This document shows, piece by piece, positions 43,883 to 53,510 of a stretch of 64,000 nt of DNA. How positions within the stretch are numbered: the first letter of the stretch is position 1; the number at the start of each line of letters is the position of its first letter. This DNA is from Fen-1359 sp963710355 (GTDB lineage: Bacteria > Planctomycetota > Phycisphaerae > Sedimentisphaerales > Anaerobacaceae): assembly GCA_963710355.1 (NCBI GenBank), contig CAVPZU010000001.1:849646-913645 (forward strand), in the 5' to 3' direction. The notes under the pieces were generated by a model that had not been told where the DNA came from, did no database searches, and saw only the letters and a program-made list of their open reading frames with translations. The position numbers and the translations under genes are program-made.

Positions 43883-44728
43883 TCAATAATGCGTTACCGG
43901 TACAAATCCCTTTTCCTCGATGATTGACTGTCCTTTTTCAGTAAGATAAAAGGTGCAGAACTTATGACTCATCGTGCCCAGTGCCGGATAGCCGTTTGTG
44001 AACAAAAACAACGGCCTGGTAAATGGGTAAGTACCATTGGCAATTGTTTCTTTCGACGGCATAACTCCATTAACTTTTAATCCTTTTACATTCGCATCAA
44101 GAAAACCTACCCCCACATACCCAATAGCTCCGGCGGTATTCTTCACACGCCCATGAACCTGCGGATTGGAGCTGACATATTCGACATTTCCCGCCATCTT
44201 GTCTTTTTTCATTACAAAATGGTCAAAAGTTTCATACGTGCCTGAGGATGTATCTCTGCTGATTGCGACAACAGGAACGTCAGAACCGCCCACTTCTTTC
44301 CAGTTTGTCACTTTACCGGCATATATATCGTGAATCTGCTGTGAGCTTAATTCAGTGATATTGTTTGACGGATGCACAATCATACAAACGCCGTCCATAG
44401 CAATAATATGAGTAACCGGCAAAATCCCTTTCTCGACTGCTGCCTTGAATTCCTCAGGTTTCATTAACCGACTCATCATTGCAATATCGCAACGGCCGTC
44501 AATAAGAGCCGTAGCGCCATTACCGCTGCCGTTTTTTGTTACTGTGATTTTCGCGGAAGGATAAGTCTTGTTAAAAACTTCCGTGAAGGCATCAGCAATC
44601 GGGCCGACTGTGGTAGAACCTTCAAGCTGAAGACTCTTGCTTTCACTTGCGGCATTCTCAGCAGCAATAACGCACGGAATAATTAAAGCCGCCACTGTAA
44701 CAACTAACATAGTAATTATTTTTTTCAT
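43883..44728 (-). CDS. pstS: Phosphate-binding protein PstS
   Basis: A 281-residue periplasmic binding protein with a signal peptide (ITMLVVTVAALIIPCVIAAE). Phosphate-contacting text: LEGSTTVGPIADAFTEVF, then SGNGATALIDGRCDIAMMSR and the RDTSSGTYETFDHFV loop. No lipobox Cys is placed at a convincing cleavage site, so it is probably soluble in the periplasm. It is the first gene of the pst unit, preceded by four 11-bp repeats that look like a Pho box. Confidence 0.93.
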   Translation of the reverse strand: MKKIITMLVVTVAALIIPCVIAAENAASESKSLQLEGSTTVGPIADAFTEVFNKTYPSAKITVTKNGSGNGATALIDGRCDIAMMSRLMKPEEFKAAVEKGILPVTHIIAMDGVCMIVHPSNNITELSSQQIHDIYAGKVTNWKEVGGSDVPVVAISRDTSSGTYETFDHFVMKKDKMAGNVEYVSSNPQVHGRVKNTAGAIGYVGVGFLDANVKGLKVNGVMPSKETIANGTYPFTRPLFLFTNGYPALGTMSHKFCTFYLTEKGQSIIEEKGFVPVTHY

Positions 44729-44763
44729 ATTCTTTTCTCCTTTTTAAATTTTACTCTCGTATT

Positions 44764-44801
44764 GTTAAAGTTTGGTTAAGCTTATGTTAAAATTCTATTA
44801 A
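44764..44801 (-). promoter_or_regulatory. Candidate Pho box upstream of pstS
   Basis: GTTAA occurs at 44764, 44775 and 44786, with ATTAA at 44797, an exact 11-base period for four units, 36-73 bases before the pstS start (minus strand: TTAAC repeats). PhoB/PhoP-type regulators bind direct repeats with one-helical-turn spacing. Confidence 0.7.
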
Positions 44802-44807
44802 AAAGTT

Positions 44808-46121
44808 TTAGAACTTAAAAACAACATCGGCCATAAGCCTGCGATAATAATCGTTGGCAGCGCCTTTTTGAGTCAGAAAGTACGTGATTACCCCCTGCAC
44901 ATTCTTGGCAAACTGGTATTTGCCGACAATCGTATGACCCTTGCCATCAGTTCCCCCGCCAAAGGCATCGGAATCAGTCAGCACGCCGACTACCGCATCC
45001 TTTTTGACCTCTCTGTAGTTATAGCCTAATTCCCAAGTTTGCGGGTCTTTGGCTTTATTGAAAGTCAATCCGACCATCCAGCCTGTATCCTGGTTCTTAG
45101 AAGTTGCGGCTGTGTTTTTAACATAATTTCCATATACAGATGCCGGATAATCACCCAATTTGAATCCGTATTCAGCAAAGCCTTCCAGGACGTTGTAATT
45201 CATTGTATATTTATACGGGTCGGTGCTACTGTCCTTGGTGCCGCTCATAGTATTTCCGAACGTACTGTTGCCCTTGCCTGATGACTTGTATAACCCCTCT
45301 TTGCCCTTCAGATTGCCATAAGAATAAAGACTCAGGCCTCCCAATAGATAATCCTTATTTTCAAACTCATGCTTCAGATAGCTTTGTAAACCAAAAAGCC
45401 CGGCTCCACCGGCAGCGCCTGAATCTGAAATAAGCCATAAACCACCGCCATTCAAATAAATGCTATCCGCTTTTGTAAGAGGTACGACGTATTTAGCTGC
45501 CAGACCTTCAGGATTTATATCATCATCCCAGATAACCTGATTTTCGCCTGCCCTGTAAAACGGTCTCGGCATCTTGCCGCCATAAACATTCAAACCTTCA
45601 ACCGCCTTCGGATGCCAGTTGAAATACGCCTGGTCAAGCCAGATACCTTTGCCTGAAAAACCACTTTCAAGCGTTTGATTTGTCGAGGCCGGGTCGCCCA
45701 CGCCGGATGCAAGCCTGAAACCCAGGTCCACTTCGTCGGTTAGTTTTGCATTCAGCCCTAATCTTGCGCGAATGCGGTGGCGGTTGGTTCCATACTGGTC
45801 TTTGCCGCTGCTCTGTGAATCAATCGACTCGTGGCGATAACGGAAATCGCCGCTGAGTTTAACTTTTTCAGCCCACGCCAAAGAGTCGGGCAGCTTGATT
45901 TCTTTATTCTCTACCGCCTTGGTGACCTGCTCATCAATTTTCTTGTCCTGCTGATTCTGCTGCGACTCGAGATTTTCGAGTTTTTGCTGTATTTCCTGCA
46001 GTTTTTTACTCTGCTCCGCCAATTGCTGCTTGAGGTCGCTGATTTCATCGCCCCTTGCCCCACCGGCAGCCAGATTCAAAAACAACAATATTATTACCGA
46101 TGTCACAATCTTTTTTTTCAT
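44808..46121 (-). CDS. Putative porin, phosphate-regulon
   Basis: A 437-residue outer-membrane protein. The signal peptide (IVTSVIILLFLNLAAGGARG) is followed by a coiled coil (SDLKQQLAEQSKKLQEIQQK) and then a barrel: VKLSGDFRYRHES, NRHRIRARLGLNAKLTDEVD and the terminal strand ADVVFKF. Such coiled-coil putative porins are trimeric. It lies directly upstream of pstS and has a Pho-box-like array in front, so import of phosphate across the outer membrane is inferred, in the manner of OprP. Selectivity cannot be read from sequence. Confidence 0.8.
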   Translation of the reverse strand: MKKKIVTSVIILLFLNLAAGGARGDEISDLKQQLAEQSKKLQEIQQKLENLESQQNQQDKKIDEQVTKAVENKEIKLPDSLAWAEKVKLSGDFRYRHESIDSQSSGKDQYGTNRHRIRARLGLNAKLTDEVDLGFRLASGVGDPASTNQTLESGFSGKGIWLDQAYFNWHPKAVEGLNVYGGKMPRPFYRAGENQVIWDDDINPEGLAAKYVVPLTKADSIYLNGGGLWLISDSGAAGGAGLFGLQSYLKHEFENKDYLLGGLSLYSYGNLKGKEGLYKSSGKGNSTFGNTMSGTKDSSTDPYKYTMNYNVLEGFAEYGFKLGDYPASVYGNYVKNTAATSKNQDTGWMVGLTFNKAKDPQTWELGYNYREVKKDAVVGVLTDSDAFGGGTDGKGHTIVGKYQFAKNVQGVITYFLTQKGAANDYYRRLMADVVFKF

Positions 46122-46210
46122 TGCTAACTCCTTTAAAAAACAGGTTTTTTCTTTTGCCCAGACAGGCCTATCCTACAGAGCAATCTTGCAGGAGAAATTA
46201 GTTTGGAATT

Positions 46211-46248
46211 GTTAGAGATGTATAAGAGTTATGTTAAATTTGTGTTAA
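46211..46248 (-). promoter_or_regulatory. Candidate Pho box upstream of the porin
   Basis: GTTAG at 46211 and GTTAA at 46233 and 46244 fit an 11-base period with one degenerate unit at 46222. The array lies 90-127 bases before the porin start codon. Confidence 0.5.
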
Positions 46249-46300
46249 TCTTTTAAAAAAACCACCCTGAATCTAAGTTCCGATGTGGAAAATGCGAATT

Positions 46301-47128
46301 TTAATGCAGTGATGGCCTTATGAAGTATTTTATCATCGCACAGATTACCAGTATTACGCCAAAGACGACAACCACGGATGCACCTGTCGGCAAATCCCAC
46401 TTCGCCGAGGCGTAAAGGCCCAGGACACTTCCAATAAATCCCAGGCCCCAGCCTACAATTAAACGGTAGGACACCCTTTTGAAAAAAAGCATTGCACAGG
46501 CGGCAGGAACAATCAGGTAGCTGAACACCAGCAGCACCCCTGCGATACGCACTGAGCTTGTCACGACAATACCGAAGGTGACGTAAAAGATAAAATCCCA
46601 GAAACGTATCCATAAACCGTTCTTTCGTGCAAGGTCGATATTCATCGAGATTAACAGGAATTTTTGCCTTAACAAATAATGCAATACCCCCACCGCAAGA
46701 TAGATAAGGAAAATTTTCAATATCGCAGGCCAGGTGACAAAGAGAATACTTCCGACCAGCATATCCTTTATCGCCTCCTCGCCGTGGGGGGCCTTGTCGA
46801 GAACAAGAATTGCCGCGGCGGAGCTTACAGCATACACAATCCCGATGATTGCCTCCTGTGGGACGGATTCATCACGAACCCGTCCCACAGCGAACGACCC
46901 CGCGCCAACAAAGGTAAAGCCAAGGGCAATCAGATACGCCTCTGTACTGTGTAGTTCGTATCCGGCCAATAACGCTACTGTGCTGCCGAGCGCCGCCACT
47001 TGCGCCAAAGCCAAATCCACGAATATCACACCGCGAGATACAATGTGGATGCCCAGGTAGCAGTGTATTCCCGTAAGTATCAGGCACGCCACGAACGGCA
47101 ATAACAGCAATTCAATCATCCCATTCAT
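46301..47128 (-). CDS. znuB: Zinc/manganese-type ABC transporter permease
   Basis: A 275-residue ABC-3 family permease with eight or so helices. Family text: LGIHIVSRGVIFVDLALAQV near the N-terminus, then VGSILFVTWPAILKIF and SVRIAGVLLVFSYLIVPAAC. It moves Zn or Mn across the inner membrane with a ZnuA-type binding protein. Its ATG overlaps the znuA stop (ATGA). It is the last gene of this unit; no znuC ATPase is found in the window. Confidence 0.88.
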   Translation of the reverse strand: MNGMIELLLLPFVACLILTGIHCYLGIHIVSRGVIFVDLALAQVAALGSTVALLAGYELHSTEAYLIALGFTFVGAGSFAVGRVRDESVPQEAIIGIVYAVSSAAAILVLDKAPHGEEAIKDMLVGSILFVTWPAILKIFLIYLAVGVLHYLLRQKFLLISMNIDLARKNGLWIRFWDFIFYVTFGIVVTSSVRIAGVLLVFSYLIVPAACAMLFFKRVSYRLIVGWGLGFIGSVLGLYASAKWDLPTGASVVVVFGVILVICAMIKYFIRPSLH

Positions 47129-48066
47129 TTTGATGTCTCGCTTAATGCGTCGCTCAATCGGTTAACTACATTGTCCAGCATCGCTATATAATCCTTAACC
47201 TGCTCATTGACGGCGTTGGGGACAACGACCACTTTTGCACCGGTCTTCTTCGCCACTGCTTCCGCGTCATCACGGTTATAAAACGGCTCCATTAAAATAA
47301 CCTTGGCTTTCTCCGATTTCATTGTGTTTATCACTTCGAGGATATGCCCCGGTCCAGGCGGTATCCCCGGTTTCGGCTCAAGCTCCGCGACCACGTCAAG
47401 GTTGAATCGATTTGCGAAATAAGGCCAACTGCGATGGTAGATAACGATTTTTGAATGTTCAAATGGTTTGAGTTTGGCAACCCAGCCAGCCATAGCATTA
47501 TCCAGCTTTGAAAGAAACGCCGCCAGATTGTGGTCGTAATCTCCCGCGTGCTCGGGGTCAAGCTGTTTGAGACGTTGGCAGATGTTTTGCGCTATGATTT
47601 TGCCGTTATACGGATCGAGCCAGTAATGCGGGTTTCCGAGAGGATGAACGTCGCCCATAGAACGGTCTATTTTCCCGGTGGGAACCTCAAGTTTCAAAAT
47701 TCCTTCGGAAGCATCCAAATGTCCGGGTGCATTGATTTGTATTCGCGGATTACGTGAGCCCTGAAGAATCAAACCTTCATAACCGATTTCCAATTCCATG
47801 CCCACTCGTATCCAAAGGTCTGCTTTCCTGGCCTTCATCATATAACTTGGTTTGGCCTGAATGAAATGGGGGTCTTCATCGCCGCTCCCGATGGAGGTAA
47901 CCGACACGTGTTCACCGCCAACTGCCTCGGCAATTGACGCAAGATTTGAGGTCGTTGTTACAACATTTAATTTATCCGCACCCAGACATCGGCTGGCGGG
48001 CTGGATAAACAAGACGCTCAAAATGAAGCCGGATAAAAGTGCCCATTGAAATTTAATTGAATTCAT
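47125..48066 (-). CDS. znuA: Zinc/manganese-binding periplasmic protein
   Basis: A 313-residue cluster A-I binding protein with a signal peptide (LLSGFILSVLFIQPASRCLG). Metal ligands of the family are seen as His in GDEDPHFIQAKPSY, His in GNPHYWLDPYNG, and His in IVIYHRSWPYFANRF, with an acidic ligand expected in LMEPFYNRDDAEA. It lacks the long His-rich loop typical of zinc-specific ZnuA, so Zn versus Mn is unresolved. It is coupled to the permease and preceded by a porin-like gene. Confidence 0.85.
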   Translation of the reverse strand: MNSIKFQWALLSGFILSVLFIQPASRCLGADKLNVVTTTSNLASIAEAVGGEHVSVTSIGSGDEDPHFIQAKPSYMMKARKADLWIRVGMELEIGYEGLILQGSRNPRIQINAPGHLDASEGILKLEVPTGKIDRSMGDVHPLGNPHYWLDPYNGKIIAQNICQRLKQLDPEHAGDYDHNLAAFLSKLDNAMAGWVAKLKPFEHSKIVIYHRSWPYFANRFNLDVVAELEPKPGIPPGPGHILEVINTMKSEKAKVILMEPFYNRDDAEAVAKKTGAKVVVVPNAVNEQVKDYIAMLDNVVNRLSDALSETSK

Positions 48067-48082
48067 GATTTGCCTCCTTTTA

Positions 48083-49417
48083 TTAGTATTGATGTGCCGG
48101 ATGCAGTCCGATTAGGAAGTCCGCCTGCAGCCATATTTCATTTCTGTTCACATTGCCCGCGTAATTCTCTCCGTCCGTATGCTCAAACTGCACACGCCAG
48201 AACATAAATTCGCTCTGGTGAAACGTCAGGCCCGTCGTATAAGAATTTTCATGCAGGCTGCTGTTATCCGGAAACTGGGTAAAGTCATATCGTCCGAAAA
48301 CGCTCCACCTTCTGTTGAACTGATATTCCAGCGAGCTGTACATCCCGTATGAATTTATTGTGTCGTCAGAGCCCTGCTGCTTCTGGCTGAAGAGAATCTC
48401 GTTCATCCAGGTAAGGGATTTGTAAAGGCCCTGCTGAGGATGGCGCCACTTATAAGTTAAATCCAGCCCTTCAAGATAAGTCCTGTGCGGTCCGCCGGTT
48501 TTGTCATTAGCGCCTGTGGCAAAACTGCCGCCAAGTTCGATGCCGGAGGCTCTGTCTATGTCGAAGAAATTCTTAAGGTGTGTGACATACATAAGGTCGC
48601 TTGCCTGCGGACCTCCAAAGCTTGCCTCGTTTCCGTTACTTTGAACGTCAAACGTAAGCTGCATATAATTATCCCACGGATTGGGCACTAACCACGAAAG
48701 CTCAGCACCACCGTCGTTCAATCCTTCGTCGCCGAAGAATTTTCTGATTACGTTGGGCTTGTCAACCCAGGGCATAGCGTGGGTATGAAACATATTGGCT
48801 TTTCCGAAAACCGAGTAGAATTTGCCGAACCTTGCCTGCAGGTCATAAGGCAGGTCTGTATATGTGAAATATCCTTCTTCAATATCAGGTGTATATTCCC
48901 CGTTATCCTGTCTTTCTATGGCCAGAATTAAATCTGCTCGTCCATAAGGGTCAACAGGATTGGAAAACCCGAACTCAACTTCCCTGAGCTGGGCCTTTGC
49001 GGTCTTGCTGCCTGTGATAGTATCAGGCGTTTCGCCTTTTGGCGTCGGCCCTCCGTTAAAAATAAAATCGCCTATTGCCGAAATATCAGGATTAAAACTC
49101 TGATAGCTCGGTGATGCCGGGGCTTGCATCTTTCCAGCATAAGTCGCAACCGGCGCCTGGGGCTGACTCGGCTCAATTGTCTTCGTTTCTTTTGCTGTAC
49201 CGGTCTGGTTTTGTTTCAGAAGTTCGATTTCTCTTTTGAGCATTTTGATTTCGGCAGAGTTTCGTTCGTCCGATTCCTTCATTTGCTGCTTTAGCTCAAT
49301 TATTAATTGCCGTAATGCCTGGATGTCATTATTATCTGCGTTTGTCTGCCCCGTAGAACTTATACCTGCGAAAAACAGGATTATTAGAAAACAAAGTTTA
49401 ATTACCCGTATCTGCAT
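48083..49417 (-). CDS. Outer-membrane porin-like protein of the metal-uptake unit
   Basis: A 444-residue protein: signal peptide (LCFLIILFFAGISSTGQT), a coiled coil (LRQLIIELKQQMKESDERNS), a Pro/Gln linker, then a barrel with SNPVDPYGRADLILAIERQD and DLQARFGKFYSVFGKANMFH. It resembles the outer-membrane proteins often found beside ZnuA-type genes. It lies 17 bases upstream of znuA. A role in letting zinc cross the outer membrane is inferred from context. Confidence 0.75.
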   Translation of the reverse strand: MQIRVIKLCFLIILFFAGISSTGQTNADNNDIQALRQLIIELKQQMKESDERNSAEIKMLKREIELLKQNQTGTAKETKTIEPSQPQAPVATYAGKMQAPASPSYQSFNPDISAIGDFIFNGGPTPKGETPDTITGSKTAKAQLREVEFGFSNPVDPYGRADLILAIERQDNGEYTPDIEEGYFTYTDLPYDLQARFGKFYSVFGKANMFHTHAMPWVDKPNVIRKFFGDEGLNDGGAELSWLVPNPWDNYMQLTFDVQSNGNEASFGGPQASDLMYVTHLKNFFDIDRASGIELGGSFATGANDKTGGPHRTYLEGLDLTYKWRHPQQGLYKSLTWMNEILFSQKQQGSDDTINSYGMYSSLEYQFNRRWSVFGRYDFTQFPDNSSLHENSYTTGLTFHQSEFMFWRVQFEHTDGENYAGNVNRNEIWLQADFLIGLHPAHQY

Positions 49418-49599
49418 TGGTTTTCTCCACGGAATTATAAGTTTTATTTATTCATCTTAAGCAGCCGTTTGGCTGCCCATATCCGAATATAAGGAGACCT
49501 GCATAATGTGAATATCTATTTTCAGATATATTACATACAGTTTTACCTGAAAATATCGCCATTAGCAGATGAATGGATGAATATGGCTTGCTTTTTTGT

Positions 49600-49938
49600 T
49601 TAGAGAATGGGCGGAGCGCGTGAAGAAACCGACGCCGGAAAAACGCTTTGCAATACCGCAGATTCCGGCACAGAAATTTTCTCTGTCCTGCAGTCTGTTA
49701 AAATAATCTGCCCTGCGAACTGGGCAGGGATTGTTCTTGCGAAGGCAAAATGCTGACAAAAAGAACAATTGTCCTGGTCGTGACCGTTACATTTGCCGGC
49801 CTGCTTCGTCTGATGATGGCCGGCAGCACAACTGTGAGAAACGCACTGGTTCACGTGTATCATTTGTAATACACCTGTGCCTGTAATTGCCATGCACAAA
49901 ATGATTACAACCGCAATACTCCCATGAACCTTTTTCAC
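49600..49938 (-). CDS. Small Cys/His-rich exported protein
   Basis: A 112-residue protein with an N-terminal hydrophobic segment (GSIAVVIILCMAITGTGVLQ), then a Cys/His-rich part: HVNQCVSHSCAAGHHQ, then KCNGHDQDNCSFCQH. The spacing suggests metal binding outside the membrane. It resembles DUF2946-like small proteins of metal loci. It is upstream of the porin and znuA genes on the same strand, so it may be a metal-responsive or metal-storing member of that unit. Confidence 0.6.
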   Translation of the reverse strand: MKKVHGSIAVVIILCMAITGTGVLQMIHVNQCVSHSCAAGHHQTKQAGKCNGHDQDNCSFCQHFAFARTIPAQFAGQIILTDCRTEKISVPESAVLQSVFPASVSSRAPPIL

Positions 49939-50199
49939 AACTTTTTCTCTCTTAGCTTTAAAAGTCTTACGAACCTGGCGAATAGAAATTAGTACAATTT
50001 GCTATTATACTTCAAATTGGAAAATTTGTTCAAAGAAATTCCACCGGTAAGAAATAAGAATTTAAGATACATATCAACTTTTGGGCAAATCAATCGTAAA
50101 TATGCTGCATTTGCGAGACAAATTCACAACCGATATATCATTGCTGAACTTGCGAAATAGTTTTTCCACGACATTATGCTGACCTCAATGTTGAGCCGC

Positions 50200-50637
50200 T
50201 TATCTTTTTTTTAATAACGCAGGCAATCGTTCAATATATTTTCGGATTTCATCGCGAACTCTTCTGTAGTGTTTCAGTATTTCCTGTTCGTTGGGTTCAC
50301 CCGAAACTAAATTAACTGGGTCATCAAATTCTTTGTGAATCATTCCATATTTCGCGGGAAAGAACGGACAATTTTTTTGTGCGGAATCGCATAAGGTAAT
50401 AACGTAATCAAATTCCGCATTGCCAAGCTCATTGATTTTCTTGCTTCGTTGACCCGAAATATCTATCCCAATTTCCTTCATAACCTCAACTGCATACGGG
50501 TCAAGGCCTCTTGCTTCAATGCCTGCTGAAAATACATCTAATAAGTCGCCCAGTAAGTGTCGAGCAAATCCTTCAGCCATCTGACTCCTGCAGGAGTTAC
50601 CCGTACACAGAAACAATATTTTTAGTCGTTCAGTCAT
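50200..50637 (-). CDS. arsC: Arsenate reductase, thioredoxin-coupled / low-MW phosphatase fold
   Basis: A 145-residue protein with the P-loop CTGNSCRSQMAEGFARH, then ITLCDSAQKNCPFFP with the two further cysteines used by thioredoxin-linked ArsC, and FDDPVNLVSGEPNEQ. It reduces arsenate to arsenite. It overlaps the end of phoR by 8 bases, so arsenate reduction is co-transcribed with the phosphate two-component system; arsenate enters by phosphate transporters. Confidence 0.88.
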   Translation of the reverse strand: MTERLKILFLCTGNSCRSQMAEGFARHLLGDLLDVFSAGIEARGLDPYAVEVMKEIGIDISGQRSKKINELGNAEFDYVITLCDSAQKNCPFFPAKYGMIHKEFDDPVNLVSGEPNEQEILKHYRRVRDEIRKYIERLPALLKKR

Positions 50638-52428
50638 TTTTGTCCGAATCTATATCACTGAAAGGCAGATGAATTGTGAATGTGCTTCCTTCGTTAACCT
50701 TACTTTCGACAGTTACGCAGCCGCCATGAACCTGTGATATGTGCTTGACTATAGACAGCCCCAGGCCAGTACCCCCAAGTTTTCGGCTGCGGCTTTTATC
50801 AACAACATAGAACCGCTCGAATATGCGGGACAGGTGCTGCTTTTCTATGCCGCATCCTGTGTCGCAAACCGAAATAAGAATTTCCTTCTCTTGTTTCTGA
50901 ACACTTATTTTTACATTACTATTGTCGTTACTGTACTTAATGGCGTTGTCAATAAGGTTGAGTACCGCCTGCTCTATAAGGGCAGAATTTATTTTTGCGG
51001 CTATGCTTTCATCGCAGATAAGCTCAACGGTTATATTTTTCTTTTCCGCTTTAATTTTTGCAAGTTCGACAGCCGAAACAAGCGCTGGTCTTAAATAGGT
51101 ATTTTCAAAAAACAACCTTCTTTTTTCGTTGTCTTCTTCTAATCGGGAAAGACTTAGCAAATCATCCACTATCGCATTTAACCTGTCGGCATGTCTGGCG
51201 ATAATCTCAAGGAATCGCTTAGCTTCTTGCGGCTTATTAAGAGCGCCTTCCTGAAGCGTTTCAACAAAGCCTTTGATTGACGTTATCGGAGTTTTTATCT
51301 CGTGCGAAACATTAGCAACAAAGTCACGTCTTACTTCTTCTAATCGATGAATCTGCGTGATATCATGCAAAACAATTACAGCTCCGTTTCTTCGGCTTTT
51401 GCTGTCAGTCAGGCTTGTTCCGTGAAGTTGCAAAAATCTTTCACCGTTATTTATTACAAAAACATCAGTTGTATCTGACAAGCCTTTGCCCTGTAGGGCG
51501 TCCTGCACAAATTGCTGTAGTTCAGGATTACGTACAATCTCTTCTATGCTTCGCCCAAGCGATTTTACATCGTCGATTTCCAAAAAATCTGCAGCTGCTC
51601 TGTTAAGACTAACGATACGTCCCTCCGCATCGACCGCCATGACACCTTCAATCATACTTGAAAGAATCGCATGTATCTGGTTTTTGTCCTCTGTTATCGT
51701 CTCAATTCTGTCACTGAGCTGCTGGGCCATTTCATTCAGAGCATTTGCAAGCTCTGCCGGTTCAGTTGCACTTGGCACAGGTATACTACAGCTGAAATCA
51801 CCCGAAGCAAAACGTTTGGCCATCTCTTTCATTTGTTCTATCGGACGGCTTAATTTCCTGGAGATGAATAGGCTTACCACAGCGGCACAAACAGCTATGA
51901 TTATGCCTGCCCATAGAACTCTTTTATAAAGTTTTGTAAGTTCCTGGTCTATAACAGTTATGGGTATAGACGTTCGGACGACGGCAAGGACTTTGTCATC
52001 TTGTTTTATTGGAACCGCAAAATACATCATATTCTTGCCAACAGTATTGCTGAATCTGACAGCTTTACCAAAGCCTTCATTAATCGCACTCTGAACTCAG
52101 GTCTGTCACTGTGGTCTTTCATTACAGCAGGGTTTTCATCAGAATCACCTATTACCTGGCCATCAGGCAGAATAATTGTGATACGGGTTGAACTTTTTTT
52201 ACCAAGAGACTTACAGGTATTATCAATTTCGGAAAAGTTACCCGATTTTATCATCGGCTCGATTTGATGCTCAACCAGAAGGGCTCTTACTTCAAGGTCA
52301 CTTGCTGCCTGATTATAATAAAATATATGGAAGCAATGAGCTGCATACCATGTCACAGTTAGAAGTACGGCAATACCGATAATCAGAAAGGCAGGATAAA
52401 GATGCCAGATTAATCTTTTTCCATTCAT
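50630..52428 (-). CDS. phoR: Phosphate-sensor histidine kinase PhoR (frameshifted)
   Basis: About 600 residues after adding one base near 52090, where the frame changes inside HSDRPEFR-SAINEGFGKAVRFS. It has an N-terminal helix (FLIIGIAVLLTVTWYAAHCF), an outer sensor domain, a second helix (VLWAGIIIAVCAAVVSLFI), a HAMP domain, a PAS domain and the kinase core: VSHEIKTPITSIKGF with the phosphoacceptor His, NLIDNAIKYSNDN, DTGCGIEKQHLSRIFERFY and GGTGLGLSIVKHI. The gene starts 4 bases after phoB. The break lies in the sensor domain and is consistent with a read error. Confidence 0.85.
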
Positions 52429-52431
52429 TGC

Positions 52432-53116
52432 TTAATCTCTGAAACGATAGCCTACACCACGAACGGTTTCAATATATTTGCCGCACAGTCCTAATTTCTT
52501 TCGCAGTGAAACTATCTGAACATCTATAGCTCTGTCGGTAACGATGTAATCATCGCCACGAATAGCATCGATGATTTGATATCTGGTAAATACCTGACCA
52601 GGCCTCTTGGCTAATGTGTAAAGAATATTAAATTCTGTGAAGGTAAGCTCGACGGGTTTATTTTTAATCAGGACCTCACGACGGGACGGGTTAATAACTA
52701 ATTCATGAATTTTCACAGGAGCCTTTTCCAGTATCACGAGCAATAGCTCTCTGCAGAATACGCCGCACTCTCGCAATCAGTACTTTGGGACTAAATGGTT
52801 TGGTTACATAATCATCCGCTCCCAGTTCCAACCCGGCAACAATATCCGTTTCTTCGCCTTTGGCGGTAAGCATTATTACAGGGATGTTTTGTGTCTTGGC
52901 ATCGCTTTTTAGGTTTTTACAGACCTGCAGGCCATCGATGCCCGGGAGCATAAGATCTAAGATAATCAGGTCTGGCAGTTTAGCTCGTGCCTTTGTCATG
53001 GCCTCTTCGCCGGAAGTTGCTGTCTCTGTGCGGTAGCCCTCTTTATTGAGGTTATACCGAACCAGCTCGAGTACGTCTTCCTCGTCATCTACTATTAGAA
53101 TATTTTCTTTAGGCAT
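52432..53116 (-). CDS. phoB: Phosphate response regulator PhoB (frameshifted)
   Basis: OmpR/PhoB-family regulator of about 228 residues after removing one base from the T run at 52724-52727 (plus-strand view). Receiver: ILIVDDEEDVLELVRYNL, phosphoacceptor Asp in LIILDLMLPGIDGLQ and KPFSPKVLIARVRRIL. Output domain: PVELTFTEFNILYTLAKRPG and IDVQIVSLRKKLG, ending ETVRGVGYRF. The join reads DTGKAPVKIHELV. ATG 53116 is preferred as the start because homology begins at MPKENILIVDD. The Pho-box-like pair at 53162 suggests self-activation. Confidence 0.87.
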
Positions 53117-53161
53117 AAATACACCGCGTAACGTTCCTTCTAAAAACAATATCCCGTTTTT

Positions 53162-53177
53162 GTTAGCGTATTGTTAG
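53162..53177 (-). promoter_or_regulatory. Candidate Pho box upstream of phoB
   Basis: GTTAG at 53162 and 53173, again 11 bases apart, 46-61 bases before the phoB start. It is the same motif type as before pstS and the porin. Confidence 0.5.
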
Positions 53178-53510
53178 AAGTATATTCTAATTTTATTAGT
53201 TTTTCCAGACTCAAATATGCCAAAATCTGGTTTTTGATGTACCTCTATCAGTGGTTATAGCAGTAATCTCATTGGCATTTTGGGTATGAAAAGTAATATT
53301 GGCTTGTCTATCCGATGCTTTCGGTTTTGAATGGTTTTTACAGCCCACTGATTTATTGGGCTGATGCTTTAACCTTTGTTTTCAAGCAATTCTATTAAAG
53401 ACATGCCTGCTCAAAACTAAAAACTCCCTCTGCGTCCTCCGCTTTCTTTGTTTTCTCCGTGGTGAATTCGTCACGCGAGGCTCAGTTTAGATTACTATAA
53501 TGTTTTAAAT
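53178..53510. other. 333-bp intergenic region, no gene found
   Basis: Between the phoB promoter and the NUDIX-like gene. No coding frame with a ribosome site, hairpin terminator or RNA fold was recognised. Confidence 0.5.

Noticed and set aside
46245..46613. 122-residue minus-strand frame overlapping znuB
   Set aside because: It lies out of frame inside the permease gene and has no family match.
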